In this document: piece after piece, positions 61,657 through 64,000 of the stretch
How positions within the stretch are numbered: the stretch's first letter is position 1
Layout: each line of letters starts with the position of its first letter
From: Hofstenia miamia
Taxonomy: Eukaryota > Xenacoelomorpha > Acoela
Direction of reading: 5' to 3'
Length of the DNA: 64,000 nucleotides
NCBI GenBank assembly: GCA_004352715.1
Contig: SCFE01000071.1
Location: forward strand, 509,609-573,608
Translations under genes and position numbers: made by a program
The notes under the pieces: generated by a model
What the model was told of the DNA's origin: nothing
The model's input: only the letters and a program-made list of their open reading frames with translations
Databases searched by the model: none

Positions 61657-62996
61657 TAGGGATGTGTCGGAATCCGGTATCCGGTATCCGGTTAAATTTA
61701 ACTTGTTTACCGGATAACATATTCTTCATTTAAAATGGAATTTTCGAGGAAAAGCTATATTTTTGCATGATATGGAAGTTGTCATGCAACAAAACAAGTT
61801 GTTTATCAGGAGGTAGTCTATTTAATATTTATTTATTTTCATTCGCAAGTTGTCGAGATCAATTAAGAAATGATTTGTTCTTCAATAATAATCAGGGTAA
61901 CCAAAAATAATAAAAGTCATGTTTTTCTGTTTGTTTATTTTGCTGTCTGTTTAAAATTAGATGGTTTTCAGATTTGGGGTTCAGTTAAATAGGAAGTTAT
62001 AAAGTCATAGAAAATCATACTTTTGATTTTTGAAAAATACGGTAATATTTGTGGCTGAAATGTCATAAAAGTAATATTTTGTATAGTTTCATTAAATTAA
62101 GGGAAAAAAACTTAAAACTTAATGTTAGATTGTGACTGCTTTAAACCATTTGAATTAAAATTCTATTTTAATTAATGTATTCCTTGGCCTAATCCCCGAG
62201 AAGTTTATTTGCTAGCTTATTGTTGAACCGACGCGTTTCTAAGATTGGCCTTGTATGCTGGCTGCTCGAAAATATTAAATGAACTATATACATTATTATT
62301 TCATGAATTTTACAAGGCACACGTGTTGCAGAACTATGCCATGCGTATTCAGGCAAAATATATTAGGGTTGACTATTTAATTGTTTCAATTAAGGCTTAT
62401 ATCATAAAATATCAAAGTTGTTCAATCTTTGACAGAGTTCTTTTTACTTCCGCCCTTGATCTTGGAAATGATAACTGTGAAATAATCGCCTATATCAAGT
62501 CACGATTAGAAAATACCGGTTTCACTGCTACAATCGGAATTGTATGTCAAGTTACGAATCTTTCAAGCAACATCAGCTGCTGTTAAAAGATGTTTCTCTT
62601 TGTTGAGAAAACTCTTGGCCTATGAAAATAATCCAAACCACAATAATATACGGAATTTATGTGCTATTATTATAATTTAGTGAAACTTTAAAAAATTGAC
62701 TTTTGTATGTAAGAGTTTTTGTATTTGTTTTATATCTTGTTCTCACTAATACAAAAGCTTACTATATTGATTAAATAGATAATTTAAAAACTGGATGGTC
62801 ATATTTTAGGGCATATTTAACTAAATTCCGTCATATTTTGTCATAAAAATAAGGTCATTTTTTTGTTTTTTTAAAGTAATATTTCTGGTTGCCCTAGTAA
62901 TAATTGAACAAAATATCATCCGCTATCCAGCAGTCAAATTATCCGGAATTATCCGATATCCGGTATATTCAATTCACTATCCGGATGCCATCCCTA
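61657..62996 (+). mobile_element. hAT transposon relic with exact target duplication
   Basis: Termini TAGGGATG and CATCCCTA are flanked by identical AATTGAAG (61649-61656, 62997-63004), an 8-bp target duplication typical of hAT. Subterminal 'ATCCGGTATCCGG' and 'TATCCGATATCCGG' repeats lie near both ends. The interior + strand codes a degenerate transposase. Confidence 0.88.
62245..62690 (+). pseudogene. hAT transposase C-terminus relic
   Basis: 113-codon frame 62245-62586 ('LNELYTLLFHEFYKAHVLQ') shifts near 62560 into 'FQATSAAVKRCFSLLRKLLA' and 'NNPNHNNIRNL'. The latter matches the hAT C-terminal dimerisation region ('P.SSA.VERSFS.L.KLL....N....NV'). The Glu-Arg of 'VERSFS' is altered here to Lys-Arg-Cys. 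Only the C-terminal part is recognisable. Confidence 0.65.
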
Positions 62997-63004
62997 AATT
63001 GAAG

Positions 63005-64000
63005 TGGTGTGTGCATAGAGGTTTTTTAATGCCGCACCCCTCTGTCAAAATTTCTTTCATACCCGTACTGCCGTCTTATGGCAAATCACCATATTTGCAC
63101 ATTTCGCAATTTCGAGTTTATCAGATAACTTGTTTCCTCTACACAATCTGTCACTTAGTATGGCTATGGCAAATCAACTTACGTTGAATTTTACAATCAG
63201 TAAAATTTACTATTTTGGCAACAAAACAATATACATGTAAGTGGGTTTATCGTACACCTTTTGACTGCAGCGTATCCACTTTTACTCTTAAATTTTTATC
63301 TGTACCCTTCCATACCGAGAATGATTTATAATTTCAATAACACAATTTGCTTTAATCATATTTTAATTTTTTCAAAATTATATTTAAAATTTTTTTTTAA
63401 TAAAGTCTTATTATAATATACATAATGTGGAGCGAAATGGTTACCTGTACCCTCTCATTCTCTATAATAATTATTCACATTCGCGGATTTGGGTGGGTAA
63501 AACGGATACTCGTGGGTAGTATATTTACCCTCATTTTGCTACTTTAGTAACTTAAAAATTTTATACATGTACACTATAATCATGGAATTTTTGAAAATAT
63601 TGTCTATGTATTAAAACATAAACCTGTTATTTTTTTATCTAAATTTTCACAGAACTACTGTACTTGTATCATTGCTCAACATTAGGTGCCTATACCCAGA
63701 TCACTCTAAGAATATCAGACTGTTGAAGTGGATTCAAATTGATAAAACAAAGATTATAGCATCATTTTCTAGCTTTTGTTTGGCTACTTAAGACCTCTAA
63801 GGAAATCTGAAAATATTTTTAATGCCATTTGGATATCTCATTGCACCAACGAAATATAAAAACCATTTAAAAAAAATTGTCCTAATTTTTTTCATAGAAT
63901 ATTTTACAAATATGTATCGCAAATGTTAAAAAAGACCCATATAATTATAATATAAGAGAAATGGAATTTTGCTATTGAAAATTTTCAACAAAAGGGCTCG
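63005..64000. other. No gene seen
   Basis: AT-rich DNA to the window end, presumably WWOX intron or intergenic. No WWOX dehydrogenase exon was recognised. Confidence 0.45.

Noticed and set aside
1-64000. tRNA or rRNA genes
   Set aside because: I looked for internal promoter boxes and clover-leaf-like GC patches and found none convincing; a covariance-model scan would be decisive.

Overview
The window looks like one scaffold piece from an invertebrate animal nuclear genome. It is AT-rich, full of (TA)n microsatellites and transposon remnants, carries scaffold gaps flanked by (TA)n, and its genes have GT-AG introns. The gene families (TRPM channel, secreted PLC-X-like protein, WWOX oxidoreductase) are metazoan. 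I cannot name the phylum from sequence alone. I see no bacterial operons, CRISPR arrays, rRNA or tRNA genes.

Layout. 1.6-4.6 kb: an intronless TRPM-type cation-channel gene on the + strand. A 62-bp exact copy of part of its 5' coding region lies about 390 bp upstream. 5.3-11 kb: a graveyard of mobile DNA (two Tc1-like copies, a third Tc1-like relic, a minus-strand coiled-coil ORF pair, a non-LTR reverse-transcriptase relic). 11.7-33.8 kb: a seven-exon + strand gene for a 547-residue secreted, probably GPI-anchored PI-PLC X-domain-like protein. I assembled it by matching intron phases; its active site looks degenerate. Its introns hold a pogo-like element with a MITE nested inside it, hAT-like and PIF-like MITEs, a mariner relic and two scaffold gaps.

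33.9-51 kb: no recognisable host gene. There is a head-to-head pair of Penelope-like fragments, a perfect 70-bp palindrome beside a single N, an 83-bp minisatellite, MITEs, and Tc1-like and MULE-like relics. The striking property here is a near-total absence of CpG from about 36.8 to 49.7 kb. 52.6-56.1 kb: two + strand exons encode the paired WW domains of a WWOX orthologue; the rest of that gene lies outside the window or in undetected exons. The intron between them holds a deleted LINE copy and a 640-bp exact duplication flanked by single Ns, which looks like an assembly fault. 58-63 kb: a scaffold gap, a second LINE copy with an RTE-like tail at its end, and a complete degenerate hAT element with an 8-bp target-site duplication.

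The three host genes (ion channel, secreted lipase-like protein, oxidoreductase) show no functional link; they are simply neighbours. Gene models rest on reading frame, splice consensus and family motifs recognised by eye; no database search was possible.
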